Positions 8,371-16,570 of a stretch of DNA of 64,000 nucleotides are shown here, one piece after another. The stretch covers positions 1 to 64,000 of the forward strand of contig JAHHGZ010000043.1 in assembly GCA_019359595.1 (NCBI GenBank). The letters are read 5' to 3'. This DNA is from Cyanomargarita calcarea GSE-NOS-MK-12-04C (GTDB lineage: Bacteria; Cyanobacteriota; Cyanobacteriia; Cyanobacteriales; Nostocaceae). The notes under the pieces were generated by a model. The model did not search any database. It was not told the origin of the DNA and saw only the letters and a list, made by a program, of their open reading frames with translations. The position numbers and the translations under genes are program-made. The number at the start of each line of letters is the position of its first letter. Within the stretch, counting starts at the first letter, position 1.

Positions 8371-9384
8371 ATGGTTCAAACCCGCACCAACCCAGCTTTC
8401 AGCCTACAGTTAAGCCCGATGCGAATACCAGAGGCTGTACCTTTAGCCGACTTATCATTAGCCAGTCAAGAAAACATCGAAATCGCCGGTGCTAATTTAC
8501 TCTTGCACCCTGGAGAACCCAGCGAAATGATAGTGCAAGTCAAGAACTTAGCACAGCGTACCTTACGACTGAATTTGAGAGTTGAAGGCGACTTTCCGGC
8601 CCAATGGTGTCAAATCGGTACAGAAGGCAGCGAACTCCTTCCAGGAGCGCAAATGGATGCTGTACTTTACTTTCAAGTTCCCGCCACATATTTTGAAGAC
8701 CAAGAAGCACTCATCCCAGAGACAAAAGAGCAACTAGTATTAAACTTTCGCAGTCGCATAGTTGTATATACTGACCAAGATACCGAACGAGAACAAATTC
8801 AGGAAGCAGACTTTAATTTATACATCCGTCCTTGGTCAGCCTACATGGAATTTTTGCCAGTTTTATATCGAGAAGTAGACTTTATTGGTCGCTTCATGAA
8901 GATATTTGAACAGGCTTATCAACCAGTAATCGATAATTTTGCCGTCATGTGGGCGAATCTAGACCCCTTGACAGCACCACGCGCCCTGTTACCATTTTTA
9001 GCGCACTGGGTAGCTTGGCCTGTAGATTCCGTCTGGAACTTGACACAACAACGGCGTTTAATCAAGCGTGCAGTCGAACTGTATCGCTGGCGAGGTACAC
9101 GTAAAGGATTGCGCCTTTACTTACATCTTTATACGGGTTTACCCTTAGACGATAATTTACCTGACGAAGCTGATAAACACATCAGCATTACAGAACCTTT
9201 TGGTCAGGGTTTTGTTTTGGGAAACGCAGAAATAGGAGAAGCGGTTTTAGGAGGAGGACAAGCATATCATTTTGTAGTGCGTTTGCGTGCTGAAACTGCC
9301 AACAGTATCAACGAACAACTAGTAAGACGCATTATTGAGCAAGAGAAACCAGCCTTTTGCACCTATGAATTATTTATTGAATAA
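8371..9384 (+). CDS. Phage tail protein I-like baseplate protein (CIS12-type)
   Basis: The product is 337 residues. Residues ~25-150 look like an Ig-type beta domain (LLLHPGEPSEMIVQVKNLAQRTLRLNLRVEGDFPAQWCQI). Residues ~160-265 carry the gpI/Afp12 signature (MEFLPVLYREVDFIGRFMKIF, LLPFLAHWVAW, RRLIKRAVELYRWRGTRKGL). The C-terminus has GFVLGNAEIGEAVLGGG, then a beta segment. It is expected to contact the J-like protein in the baseplate wedge. The Ig-like N-terminus echoes those of the two large membrane proteins at 44749 and 47031. Confidence 0.88.
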   Translation: MVQTRTNPAFSLQLSPMRIPEAVPLADLSLASQENIEIAGANLLLHPGEPSEMIVQVKNLAQRTLRLNLRVEGDFPAQWCQIGTEGSELLPGAQMDAVLYFQVPATYFEDQEALIPETKEQLVLNFRSRIVVYTDQDTEREQIQEADFNLYIRPWSAYMEFLPVLYREVDFIGRFMKIFEQAYQPVIDNFAVMWANLDPLTAPRALLPFLAHWVAWPVDSVWNLTQQRRLIKRAVELYRWRGTRKGLRLYLHLYTGLPLDDNLPDEADKHISITEPFGQGFVLGNAEIGEAVLGGGQAYHFVVRLRAETANSINEQLVRRIIEQEKPAFCTYELFIE

Positions 9385-9396
9385 ATTATAAGTAGT

Positions 9397-9414
9397 GACA
9401 ATTCATGAATTGTC
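9397..9414. repeat. Perfect 18-bp palindrome
   Basis: GACAATTCATGAATTGTC is self-complementary, and flanking GTAG/CTAC bases extend the symmetry imperfectly. It lies just after the tail I-like stop and lacks a T-run, so it looks more like a dispersed palindromic element or mRNA-end hairpin than a classical terminator. Confidence 0.7.
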
Positions 9415-9476
9415 CCTACAGCAATGATGAATTATATCAAGTTTGATAAATCACTTATAATTCCCGTACCTGTGTC

Positions 9477-10676
9477 ATGTCTCACCCCTTTCCCCCACCA
9501 TCAATTCAACCCTTTGAACGCTTACAAGCCGCAGATGGACTATTAATTAATGCCGAACGTTGGCGCAAAGCTCATGATTACCATCGTTTGCGGCAAAATG
9601 CCCACTATCAATGCTTAAATCAACCAGGCATTGTTTGTGGTTTGGGTGTGCGAGTAATAGCAGCCCCCCGCCAAGTGGAAGCACAATATCGAGACGGACG
9701 CTGGATACAAATTCAACCAGGAATTGCCATTGATTTACTCGGCAATATGATAATTGTACCCAATACTCTTGACTTCCGGATTGCGACAGAAGTACGCGCT
9801 TCCGACCCAGTGGTAGTTTATTTAATAGTTAGTTATGTAGACCCCGATGAATTGCGCCGCAGTAACCAACGGGAAGTTGTTCAAGAAATGTATCGTGTCG
9901 ATGAAAAAAGCACCTTACCAGGAATTTCAGAGATAGAAATTTGCCGGGTACTTCTGCAACCGGGACAAGTATCAATTGCCCAGCCAGGTGATGTTTTCTT
10001 TCCAGGTTATAACAACATTGATTTGCGTTATCGTCGTCAAGCACAAGCCCGTCCCCAAGCAATTGTCCGCATGGCACAGGTAAATCACAACGACCCAGAA
10101 TGTGCCCGGAGCTTTTTTAATCTATCGTATTTATTACAATCTGTAGAAGGTTTATATCAATCTCTGCGAGGAACTGAAGAAGTTGGTCAAGTCAGTTTCA
10201 ACGATAATCTCCAAGAATATGACTTGCTTTATCTGACGGGTAAACAAGCATTATCTTTAAATAGTAATCAATTTGAAAACCTCAAAAGTTATTTAAATGC
10301 AGGTGGTGTATTGCTAGTTGATGCACCTTTGGATGGGAATGCTCTTATTGAAAGAATTCATGCTTTAGCACAGCAATTAGAGTCACCATTGCGACCATTA
10401 GAAGAATCACGACGCGACCATCCTTTAAGAACAAAACCATTTTTATTTGCCGCTATGCCGATGATTAATCAACAATTAATTCAAGTATTAATCGGGGGAG
10501 GAATTATTTTAGTGATTGGAGATATAGCATCGGCTTGGGGATTGGATAGAGGATTTAGTTTACCGCGATTGACTATTCGCACAGCGCAAGAGTTGGGAAT
10601 TAATATTTTGCAATATGCTTGGAAACGGCGACAGTTTATCGGTTTGCAGCAGGAGGATTATTCAGGGCAGTGGTGA
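9477..10676 (+). CDS. CIS-associated protein with DUF4159-like C-terminal domain
   Basis: The product is 399 residues. The N-terminal ~110 residues (FERLQAADGLLINAERW, GIVCGLGVRVI, IQPGIAIDLLGNMIIVP) resemble baseplate-associated proteins found at the ends of CIS operons. From about residue 246 (YDLLYLTGKQALSLNSNQF, LKSYLNAGGVLLVDAPLDG) it matches the DUF4159 pattern, a Rossmann-like domain of unknown function. It is the last gene of the + strand CIS series and lies 92 bp after the tail I-like gene. No catalytic motif is evident. Association with the particle is inferred from position. Confidence 0.72.
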   Translation: MSHPFPPPSIQPFERLQAADGLLINAERWRKAHDYHRLRQNAHYQCLNQPGIVCGLGVRVIAAPRQVEAQYRDGRWIQIQPGIAIDLLGNMIIVPNTLDFRIATEVRASDPVVVYLIVSYVDPDELRRSNQREVVQEMYRVDEKSTLPGISEIEICRVLLQPGQVSIAQPGDVFFPGYNNIDLRYRRQAQARPQAIVRMAQVNHNDPECARSFFNLSYLLQSVEGLYQSLRGTEEVGQVSFNDNLQEYDLLYLTGKQALSLNSNQFENLKSYLNAGGVLLVDAPLDGNALIERIHALAQQLESPLRPLEESRRDHPLRTKPFLFAAMPMINQQLIQVLIGGGIILVIGDIASAWGLDRGFSLPRLTIRTAQELGINILQYAWKRRQFIGLQQEDYSGQW

Positions 10677-10697
10677 GCAAAGAAAGGCAGAGGGTAG

Positions 10698-10789
10698 TAA
10701 GTAGGTCGGCACAAATAAATAAAGGTTTGTAGTTGCGCTAGCCTTTACATAAATTCATATAGTTGGGTTTTTCCGTGCCGCTCTACTTA
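10698..10789. mobile_element. MITE-like element, 92 bp
   Basis: TAAGTAGGTCGGCAC at 10698-10712 and the reverse complement of GTGCCGCTCTACTTA at 10775-10789 match at 13 of 15 positions, forming terminal inverted repeats. The interior is AT-rich and has no coding potential. No clear target-site duplication was seen. Confidence 0.55.
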
Positions 10790-10832
10790 GTCAATCGCAA
10801 AAGTTTTGAGGGGTAAAGACAACAGAACTAAA

Positions 10833-10882
10833 TCCCCCAATTCTGGGGGACTTTGAATTTTTATTCACCCCCAAAATTGGGG
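10833..10882. terminator. Paired C/G hairpins between convergent genes
   Basis: TCCCCCAATTCTGGGGGA (10833-10850) and CCCCCAAAATTGGGG (10868-10882) are two strong stem-loops in tandem. They lie in the 315-bp gap between the convergent DUF4159-like and Uma2 genes and probably end transcription on one or both strands. The rest of this gap holds the MITE-like element. Confidence 0.6.
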
Positions 10883-10991
10883 TTCGTGGGCTTCCGAATC
10901 GGGTACCTCTCAAAATTAATGTGTTCGAGTATTAGGAGATCCAACGGGGTGAAAAATTCCTAACAACCCACTCCTATTTTCAAGTTAGCAA

Positions 10992-11768
10992 TTACAGAAT
11001 TTCCGGTTCTACACCCAAAGCGCGTAATTGTTCTCGTAAACGAGCATTCTCCTGTTCAGCCTTGTCAGCCCGTTGCCGTTCCACCTCAGCCCGTTGGCAT
11101 TCCACCTCAGCCCGTTCGTCTCCTGTCGGCAGTAAATTACCTTGGTTATCCCACCAACGCAACCAGGGTAAGTCTACATTTAAATACTGACCTTGCCAGA
11201 TGCCTAACTCCAATCCCAGAGCATCAATAAGATAGTGCCCGCGTTCATTAGCACTCATCAGTTGATAGCGACCGGCAACTAATTGATAAACTTCAACACT
11301 AGCCTTCTTTACTTCATAAATCCCGTAGAAAGCAGGACGAATCACCTGTTCATAAATCCAAAATTTACCAGTGAAGGGTGTGTTATCCCGTTCCTCTTCA
11401 CCTTTACCAGAGACAAATTCCAAAACAATGAGTGGTGCAATCAATTCCTGCCACAAAACGTAAGAACGTCGCACTTCACCGTTGAGGGTAGGTGGTACAT
11501 TCGGCACATAAAACCAGTCTGGTGCTTCTGCACCCCGTTCTGGTGGTTCTGTCATCCGCCAATAGATACCGCAATCTTGCCCAATGCAGTATTGCCCATC
11601 GGGATGAATTTCTTGCAAACGTGGTTGGATGGAGTCCGTCAACAGAATACTTTGAGGATGCTCCTGAAAATTTTTGCCTCCGGCACGCTTTGCGAACACA
11701 AAATTCCCATCTGACTCTGGTAGTTGGGTGTGATCTGGTAGGGCAAGGCTGACAGCTTGAATAGTCAT
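10992..11768 (-). CDS. Uma2-family (DUF820) putative endonuclease
   Basis: The 258-residue protein contains GAEAPDWFYVPNV, APLIVLEFVSGKGEEERD and YYEVKK-like strands, the PD-(D/E)XK-related core of the Uma2/DUF820 family that is greatly expanded in cyanobacteria. The C-terminal ~40 residues form a charged coiled coil (repeated AEVERQRAD units, then ENARLREQLRALGV), common in this family. Function is unproven; relatives are proposed nucleases of unknown target. It is a single gene convergent with the CIS operon. Confidence 0.85.
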   Translation of the reverse strand: MTIQAVSLALPDHTQLPESDGNFVFAKRAGGKNFQEHPQSILLTDSIQPRLQEIHPDGQYCIGQDCGIYWRMTEPPERGAEAPDWFYVPNVPPTLNGEVRRSYVLWQELIAPLIVLEFVSGKGEEERDNTPFTGKFWIYEQVIRPAFYGIYEVKKASVEVYQLVAGRYQLMSANERGHYLIDALGLELGIWQGQYLNVDLPWLRWWDNQGNLLPTGDERAEVECQRAEVERQRADKAEQENARLREQLRALGVEPEIL

Positions 11769-11821
11769 CGCTTTTTCTCACCAAAGATTATTTAATCATA
11801 TGTCGCGCACGTCTAGTCTAA

Positions 11822-11938
11822 CTAAAAATTCCACCATCCCAAATCGCTAGAACTGAAGAGACCATCTAACTGCCATTTGAGTTTGTACAACCCATTTTTG
11901 AATTTAGCATCGCTTCCTTTTGCGGAACCGTTATAGAT
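11822..11938 (-). pseudogene. C-terminal fragment of an unidentified protein (KNGLYKLKWQLDG family)
   Basis: On the minus strand an open segment ends ...FKNGLYKLKWQLDG then SSSDLGWWNF and a stop codon at 11822-11824. No start or upstream body is present. A second fragment at 13666-13803 has the same pattern (SKNGLYKLEWQLDG...SGLSWINF, stop), so both are tails of one gene family. The family itself was not recognised. Confidence 0.55.
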
Positions 11939-12011
11939 TCCCCCAATCTCCTTCCAAATCGGTAGCTCTCTTTGTATAGAATAAGTAGGATAAATTTGGC
12001 AGTTGTTTTTT

Positions 12012-12623
12012 ATGAATTCCCGCCGTATCCTGAAAGCTGGTGAATCTTATACTTTCAGCCGATATTTTGAATTGCCTTTCACGATTGATGATATTTTAGG
12101 CGAATTAAATTGCACTATTGAAAGAAAAAATTTAACGCTACCTGAATCATCAGAAATTTTAGACCTACAGTTTTTACAGCAGCAACTTAGGCGTAATTTA
12201 TCTCATATTGATTTAGTTAATGAAACTACTAGACGGGAAGCTTTAATTGGTCCAATTTTGTTTGAGGTATGCGATTTAACTAACCAGCGACTCAATATAG
12301 AATATTCTATTGCGGTCAACGACTATCTCAAAGGAACTCTCGACTACTATATTGCAGGATCTCAAAATTTACTTGTTATCGAAGCAAAACAATCAGATTT
12401 AGTTAGGGGCTTTACTCAACTTGCTGTTGAATTAATTGCGCTTGATGAATGGACTAAATCCACATCTGAGCTTCTATATGGAGCCGTTACAACTGGTGAA
12501 GACTGGCGTTTTGGAGTCTACAATCGCGCAAATCGCAAGGTGACTCAAGACCAAAAACGCTATCAAGTTCCAGATGATTTGTCGATGCTTGTCAAAATTC
12601 TAACAGGTATTATTTATGGTTAA
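12012..12623 (+). CDS. Hypothetical protein with PD-(D/E)XK nuclease-like core
   Basis: ATG 12012 (MNSRRILKAGESYTFSRYF) is the preferred start; an upstream TTG adds three residues. The product is 203 residues. The central part LKGTLDYYIAGSQNLLVIEAKQSDLVRGFTQLAVELIAL has the D...(D/E)xK arrangement of restriction-endonuclease-like folds (G-x-x-D, then IEAK), followed by a helix. Proteins of this type are frequent and uncharacterised in filamentous cyanobacteria. It stands alone between remnants. The nuclease fold is inferred from the motif only. Confidence 0.6.
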   Translation: MNSRRILKAGESYTFSRYFELPFTIDDILGELNCTIERKNLTLPESSEILDLQFLQQQLRRNLSHIDLVNETTRREALIGPILFEVCDLTNQRLNIEYSIAVNDYLKGTLDYYIAGSQNLLVIEAKQSDLVRGFTQLAVELIALDEWTKSTSELLYGAVTTGEDWRFGVYNRANRKVTQDQKRYQVPDDLSMLVKILTGIIYG

Positions 12624-12749
12624 GAAATTGCTGCTGTGATATGGGTACGAAGATGGTATCGCACTTCTCAGGGAAAACCAAAACGCGATCGCATGACTTT
12701 TAATAGCTATTTTGTACTAACATAATGACTGTCAAGGCTATTAAATCCA

Positions 12750-13058
12750 ATGGAAGCTTTACCCAATAATTGGTCTGATGTTCAGCCGGATACTGTATAT
12801 CAAACTACTGATGGTCTGCTAGTTTCCTTTGCAAGCGAGCAAATTAAACTGGGAATAAAATATGACCAAAACGGTAAACATTTAAAAGCTATTGAGAAAG
12901 GAGAAGTAGCACCACGCGGTAATATTGGGCTTGTTCCTTCCACTGAAGAAGGTTACGATTTGAAATCAAAAGTTTTGGGCAAAGGCGGTGACCGAAGGTT
13001 TCATGCAAAATTTATAGATGATGTCTTACATTTTCTTGGTTTAGCTACAGAACATTAA
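12750..13058 (+). CDS. Small hypothetical protein, possible orphan toxin domain
   Basis: The 102-residue protein is not recognised. It begins MEALPNNWSDVQPDTVYQTTDG and ends in a basic, aromatic tail (LKSKVLGKGGDRRFHAKFIDD). There is no signal peptide or membrane segment. It lies 13 bp before the next small gene and is probably co-transcribed with it. The GKGGDRRFHAK tail recalls nuclease-like toxin tips, but this is only an impression. Confidence 0.5.
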   Translation: MEALPNNWSDVQPDTVYQTTDGLLVSFASEQIKLGIKYDQNGKHLKAIEKGEVAPRGNIGLVPSTEEGYDLKSKVLGKGGDRRFHAKFIDDVLHFLGLATEH

Positions 13059-13071
13059 CTAAAAAATAGCC

Positions 13072-13476
13072 ATGACTCAACTTGAATTAAAAAATCACCA
13101 AGTATGGCGATATTTGACAGAAATATTAGAACATTTTGATGCCAATGCACTGGTTAGAGAACATCTTGAAGAATGTGATTATAAAATTTGTGGGTACTGG
13201 GATGAGGAAGATATATATTATGAAGAAATTATTTTGCCTCGTACCCTAGAATCAGAATTAGTTAGCAGTTCTATTGGTATTACACAGAAAAAACGCTTTT
13301 TACAGTTCAAATTTGTTCTCAAAGCTTTTGCTGTTGATGCTATAGATCAAGTCCGTAACAACGTTCAAAAAATTGCTGATTTGGTTCTTGTCTATAATGA
13401 AAACCTGGAATTTGTAGATGAAAATTGGCTTTTAGATATTGATTCTCCTTTGTTAGATGTAAAACGGAATCATTAA
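13072..13476 (+). CDS. Small acidic hypothetical protein, possible immunity partner
   Basis: The 134-residue, strongly acidic protein (YKICGYWDEEDIYYEEIILP; VLVYNENLEFVDENWLLDIDSP) is not recognised. It is 13 bp downstream of the basic 102-residue protein, an arrangement seen in toxin-immunity pairs. A decayed copy of its C-terminus lies at 16571-16702 (VFIYNENLEFLDEYWVLDVDSP), so it belongs to a locally duplicated family. Immunity function is an inference from size, charge and order. Confidence 0.5.
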   Translation: MTQLELKNHQVWRYLTEILEHFDANALVREHLEECDYKICGYWDEEDIYYEEIILPRTLESELVSSSIGITQKKRFLQFKFVLKAFAVDAIDQVRNNVQKIADLVLVYNENLEFVDENWLLDIDSPLLDVKRNH

Positions 13477-13665
13477 TAATTGTGATAAGTCCACTCGTGT
13501 ACTCAATGCTCGCTCGCTTTTAAAATAGATATTTTCTTATACTAAATAAAATTGATGCGTTGGGTGTAGTGACAGAAAAGCTCAATACTAAAAATATTGG
13601 AAATTAATTAAATGTAAGCTAATTTGATATTACTTAGCCAGTTTACTAGACTTATTCATAATTTT

Positions 13666-13803
13666 TTAAAAATTTATCCAACTTAAACCACTAGAACCAA
13701 ATAAGTTAGTTACTGTGTCTTCTTCTGCACCATCAAGTTGCCATTCTAATTTATACAGTCCGTTTTTACTCACACCTTGCACCAATGTCAGGAAGCCGTG
13801 AAA
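13666..13803 (-). pseudogene. C-terminal fragment of an unidentified protein (second WQLDG copy)
   Basis: The minus-strand reading NLFHGFLTLVQGVSKNGLYK, then LEWQLDGAEEDTV...GSSGLSWINF, ends at a stop (13666-13668). It resembles the fragment at 11822-11938. Upstream the frame runs into a palindromic element and then a transposase scar, so the gene has been broken. This lies in the 1.08-kb gap 13477-14556, which otherwise holds only remnants. Confidence 0.5.
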
Positions 13804-13808
13804 TAAAT

Positions 13809-13885
13809 TTCCGGCTAAAAGCTTAAACCCATTAAAATGGGTTGAAAATCTAATTAACTAAGCTTTTAGCTTAGTTTAGGACTAG
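13809..13885. repeat. Palindromic dispersed element
   Basis: Two nested inverted repeats are visible: AACCCATTAAAATGGGTT and CTAAGCTTTTAGCTTAG, with AGCTTAAAC/AAGCTAAAAGC symmetry at the edges. The CATTAAAATG core resembles GTCCATTTTAATGGAC in the triplicated unit near 44.3 kb. It separates the coding fragment at 13666 from the transposase scar. Confidence 0.55.
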
Positions 13886-13889
13886 CCCT

Positions 13890-14085
13890 TTCAAGGTGTG
13901 TTGATGTTCTGTTGATTTTGTTGTAGACCGAGGTAACTGAAACACCTATTTCTTCAGCAGATGCTTGGTGGGCTGCATGTACTGATGGGTGGACTCCGCA
14001 GACGACAAGGCGAATCTTATTGTGTGGAGAATAATAACTCGCGAGTGTACTGGGTTTTTGCACTACGTTCAAACAGTTCATCCAG
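13890..14085 (-). pseudogene. IS4-type transposase remnant (N-terminal part)
   Basis: Reading the minus strand in two frames gives LDELFERSAKTQYTRELLFS, then RLVVCGVHPSVHAAHQASAE and EIGVSVTSVYNKINRTSTHLE. This is the N-terminal pattern of IS4-type transposases (YTRELLFS; SVYNKIN). A deletion and frame change separate the two parts, and everything after SVYNKINR is missing. No inverted ends were found. Confidence 0.6.
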
Positions 14086-14242
14086 AATTTGGTGCACCAT
14101 CAATAACAACAGCTAAATCACCAGAAGTTTTAGAAGCATCGAGCATTCGCAAAATGATTGTTTCATCTTCTCCAGTGTTGTTGGGTGTAGCAGATTTTGG
14201 AATTTTTTGGCGATCGCGCATCTCAAACCAGCCTTCATAATG
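14078..14242 (-). pseudogene. Unidentified coding fragment upstream of the transposase scar
   Basis: A minus-strand open segment reads HYEGWFEMRDRQKIPKSATP, then NNTGEDETIILRMLDASKTS and GDLAVVIDGA. It runs into the transposase remnant, where a stop follows. It could be the upstream part of the same broken gene as the fragment at 13666, split by an insertion. No family was recognised. Confidence 0.4.
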
Positions 14243-14455
14243 TTAGCGAATGCTTACGCAAAGAAAGCCAGCCTAAAAGCGATCGCATTTTAGATAAATT
14301 AAATATTACTGCAAAGGAGAGCGATACTCATTTCCTTACTTTGCCATAAGTGTATATGCTTAGGATAACCGGACACTTCATGAACAGTCAGCGCTTCGCT
14401 ATGGCATCGCAATCAGAAATATGCTATTTTGAGCAGTAAATACAAATAATATATA

Positions 14456-14542
14456 ATGGAAAAAGAAAGGGTCGGCTACCAAACGATTATTAATGAAGCA
14501 CTATGGGAGCAAATTAGCGCTCTAATAATATATTTATTTTAA
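14456..14542 (+). pseudogene. BrnA-like antitoxin C-terminal remnant
   Basis: The 28-codon frame MEKERVGYQTIINEALWEQ contains the GYQTLINEALR-type C-terminus of BrnA/CopG antitoxins, followed by unrelated residues. It lies directly before the toxin-antitoxin pair at 14557. It is best read as a leftover of another antitoxin gene. Confidence 0.4.
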
Positions 14543-14556
14543 TTGTGAGATAAAAT

Positions 14557-14805
14557 ATGATTGATAGACAAGTTACAGGAACTATAAATAAAGATGGTTT
14601 TGTTACTTTTGATGAGGAAATAGAAATAACTGAGCCTCAAAATGTGACTATAATTTTCAGAGGAACTAATCAAGATAGTAAACCTGTAAAGCTCAAGACT
14701 CAGCAAGAACTAACGAATAAGATTATTCAAGGTTTACATGAAGCTATTACAGGTAAAACAGTTCCACTGTCAGCATTATGGGATGAAGTAGATGCTGACT
14801 GGTGA
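14557..14805 (+). CDS. Type II antitoxin (small, unnamed)
   Basis: The 82-residue protein begins MIDRQVTGTINKDGFVTFDEEIEITEPQNVTIIFRG and ends in an acidic tail (SALWDEVDADW). The size, the beta-rich N-terminal half and the acidic C-terminus fit an antitoxin. Its end overlaps the start of a RelE-like gene by 14 bp. The exact family was not recognised. Confidence 0.65.
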   Translation: MIDRQVTGTINKDGFVTFDEEIEITEPQNVTIIFRGTNQDSKPVKLKTQQELTNKIIQGLHEAITGKTVPLSALWDEVDADW

Positions 14806-15160
14806 TAAGCCTGTTAAGGTAGTACTGAGCGAATTATTTTTAAAAGATATTAAAGATTTAGCCAAGTCCTATCGTTCTGTCAGGAAAGATATATTACCTT
14901 TAATTAATAGATTGAGTGATGGTGAAATAATAGGCGACCGTTTGAAAGGATTTGATTACGAAGTTTACAAAGTAAGAGTAAAAAATAGTGATAATCAAAA
15001 GGGTGCTAGTGGTGGATATAGAGTTATCTACTATGCTAAGACAACTGATTTTATTGTTCTAAGTAATATTTATTCAAAATCAGATTACGAAAATATAGAT
15101 GATAGCTTAATAGAAAAGTCGCTCCAACAATATTTAGAAAATTTAGAAAATAACTTGTAA
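14792..15160 (+). CDS. RelE/HigB-like mRNA interferase toxin
   Basis: The 122-residue protein contains FLKDIKDLAKSYRSVRKDILPLINRL, GDRLKGFDYEVYKVRVKNSD, GASGGYRVIYYAKTTDFIVLSNIYSKSD and a final helix. This is the layout of RelE-superfamily toxins (conserved Lys/Arg and Tyr residues on the sheet; GGYRVIYY is typical). These cleave mRNA, usually at the ribosome. It overlaps its partner antitoxin gene, implying coupled translation. Confidence 0.82.
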   Translation: MLTGDKPVKVVLSELFLKDIKDLAKSYRSVRKDILPLINRLSDGEIIGDRLKGFDYEVYKVRVKNSDNQKGASGGYRVIYYAKTTDFIVLSNIYSKSDYENIDDSLIEKSLQQYLENLENNL

Positions 15161-15225
15161 AAGCCAACCTGAGTATAGAAAATTGGGTAGAGTGAAAATT
15201 TGATGCATCTCATAGCCAATGCTCA

Positions 15226-15357
15226 TTGGCAGTAAGTGATGGAATATACCGAAGTTTTTTTCTAAAAAGTGCGATTCAATTTGCAGTGACGGAACTGGAT
15301 ATAAAGCTGATTATTTTTGATGTAGAGCAAGAGGTAATTGTCCAATGGATAAGCTAA
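15226..15357 (+). pseudogene. xisH: xisH remnant (3' end)
   Basis: The last 43 codons read LAVSDGIYRSFFLKSAIQFA, then VTELDIKLIIFDVEQEVIVQ WIS and a stop. They match the ends of the intact XisH proteins in this window (EEIVEWIS; QEVIEQWIE). The upstream two thirds are missing. It overlaps the following xisI pseudogene by exactly 13 bp, as in the intact pairs. Confidence 0.8.
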
Positions 15358-15686
15358 ATACCTATCGAACGATTATTAAGGAAGTGCTGACTCGTTATTA
15401 CGATCTCGATCTGGAACAACCGAGCGCTGGTATTGAACCTGTTTTGGCTCTTGACGAGGTTCGGTATCACTATTTTTAGGCGCAGGTTGGCTGGAATCAA
15501 ACGGGGAGAGCCTGTGGGAGTACGGTTTATATTCGGATTAAGGATGGAAAGGTTTGGGTGGAAGAGGATTTAACGGAGGATGGGGTGACGAATGATTTAC
15601 TCTTAACGGGAATTCCAAAGCATGATATTGTCTTAGGTTTTCAGCATCCTAGAGAGCGGGCTTTGACTGAGTTTGCGGTTGCATAG
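15345..15686 (+). pseudogene. xisI: xisI with an in-frame stop
   Basis: The frame MDKLNTYRTIIKEVLTRYYD runs to VRYHYF, meets TAG at codon 45 (15477-15479), then continues in the same frame (QVGWNQTGRACGSTVYIRIK, WVEEDLTEDGV, TGIPKHDIVLGFQHPRERAL) to a normal end at codon 114. Everything else in the gene is well preserved, so the loss looks recent. Confidence 0.88.
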
Positions 15687-15831
15687 AGCTAACTGCTGAG
15701 TGCGATTCGCAAAGCGATCCCTTCGGGAATCGCACTCCTCAAAATCCACAACAAGCGAACTGACTCCTTGTCAGCGCTGTGCGCTATCGCTGCCGACTTT
15801 ATTCATCCCTTCCTCACCACATATATAATTT

Positions 15832-16223
15832 TCAAGTAAATGGGTTAAGTATAAAAATATCACATCCCTCGAAGTCCTTTGTATTTCTTGTTACTAATGT
15901 TAATTGGTGGATTTTGGCTGTTGCAGCAATCAGAATATCAGCTTGAGTACGGGATTTACCTTGAGTTTTCAAGTATCCTTTTAACTCACCCGCATATTTA
16001 GCAATTTCTTGACTGATGGGGATTACCTCACAGTAAATAGCCAAAAAATTCTCGAACCATACTTGAATTCTGGTGTTGGGTTTTGCTGATAAATCATAGC
16101 AAATTTCTTCGGAATAGCGCTGAGAAAAATTGATGAGACGCTTACGCTCCAGGTAAGGACTCCTGGGTTAGGTATTGGACGAGCTAACTCGCTAATGATG
16201 TTAGTATCACAAAGAATACTCAT
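15832..16223 (-). pseudogene. vapC: VapC-type PIN toxin, frameshifted
   Basis: The N-terminal frame starts MSILCDTNIISELARPIPNPG, with the first PIN aspartate in CDTN. The C-terminal part lies in another frame (EEICYDLSAKPNTRIQVWFE, SRTQADILIAATAKIHQLTL, VTRNTKDFEGC). The change falls near 16111, where one base appears to be missing before the EEIC codons. Conserved acidic residues survive in both parts. The start codon is 1 bp after the antitoxin stop. Confidence 0.82.
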
Positions 16224-16224
16224 G

Positions 16225-16500
16225 CTATTCTTCGGCAAATGGGTTGTGGCGTTCCCCTTGTCGTGCAGGAGTATCTAAAATATAATTCTCTTCTGCACAG
16301 AGTTGACGTAGTTCTGTAAAAGCATCTGCGAGGGAAGAGGTTTTTCGTTGTTGATGCCAAGCTAGAAATTCTTGAAAAAGTTTAGGTTCTATGATCGCGG
16401 CAACTAATTTGTCTTGCTTGAAGATTAATTGAGGTTCCAATGCGATCGCATCGATTACAAGAGGGAGTTTTTGTTGGGCTTCGTCAAGCTTCCAGTTCAT
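16225..16500 (-). CDS. Phd/YefM-type antitoxin
   Basis: The 91-residue protein MNWKLDEAQQKLPLVIDAIA... PQLIFKQDKLVAAIIEPKLF has the Phd/YefM N-terminal fold (W.l.eA...l..vi; aVi....y). The acidic C-terminus (AEENYILDTPARQGERHNPF) would bind the toxin. It is intact although its VapC partner is frameshifted, so the antitoxin now stands alone. Confidence 0.75.
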   Translation of the reverse strand: MNWKLDEAQQKLPLVIDAIALEPQLIFKQDKLVAAIIEPKLFQEFLAWHQQRKTSSLADAFTELRQLCAEENYILDTPARQGERHNPFAEE

Positions 16501-16570
16501 CTGCTTTTAGTTGGGGAATACTGATTACAGCCTAGCGCAACGTGAAGTGCGATCGCGCAAGCGCAGACTA

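Noticed and set aside
14557-15160. Reading the 82-residue protein as BrnA or ParD
   Set aside because: It lacks the ribbon-helix-helix or GYQTLIN motif; only a general antitoxin call is supportable.
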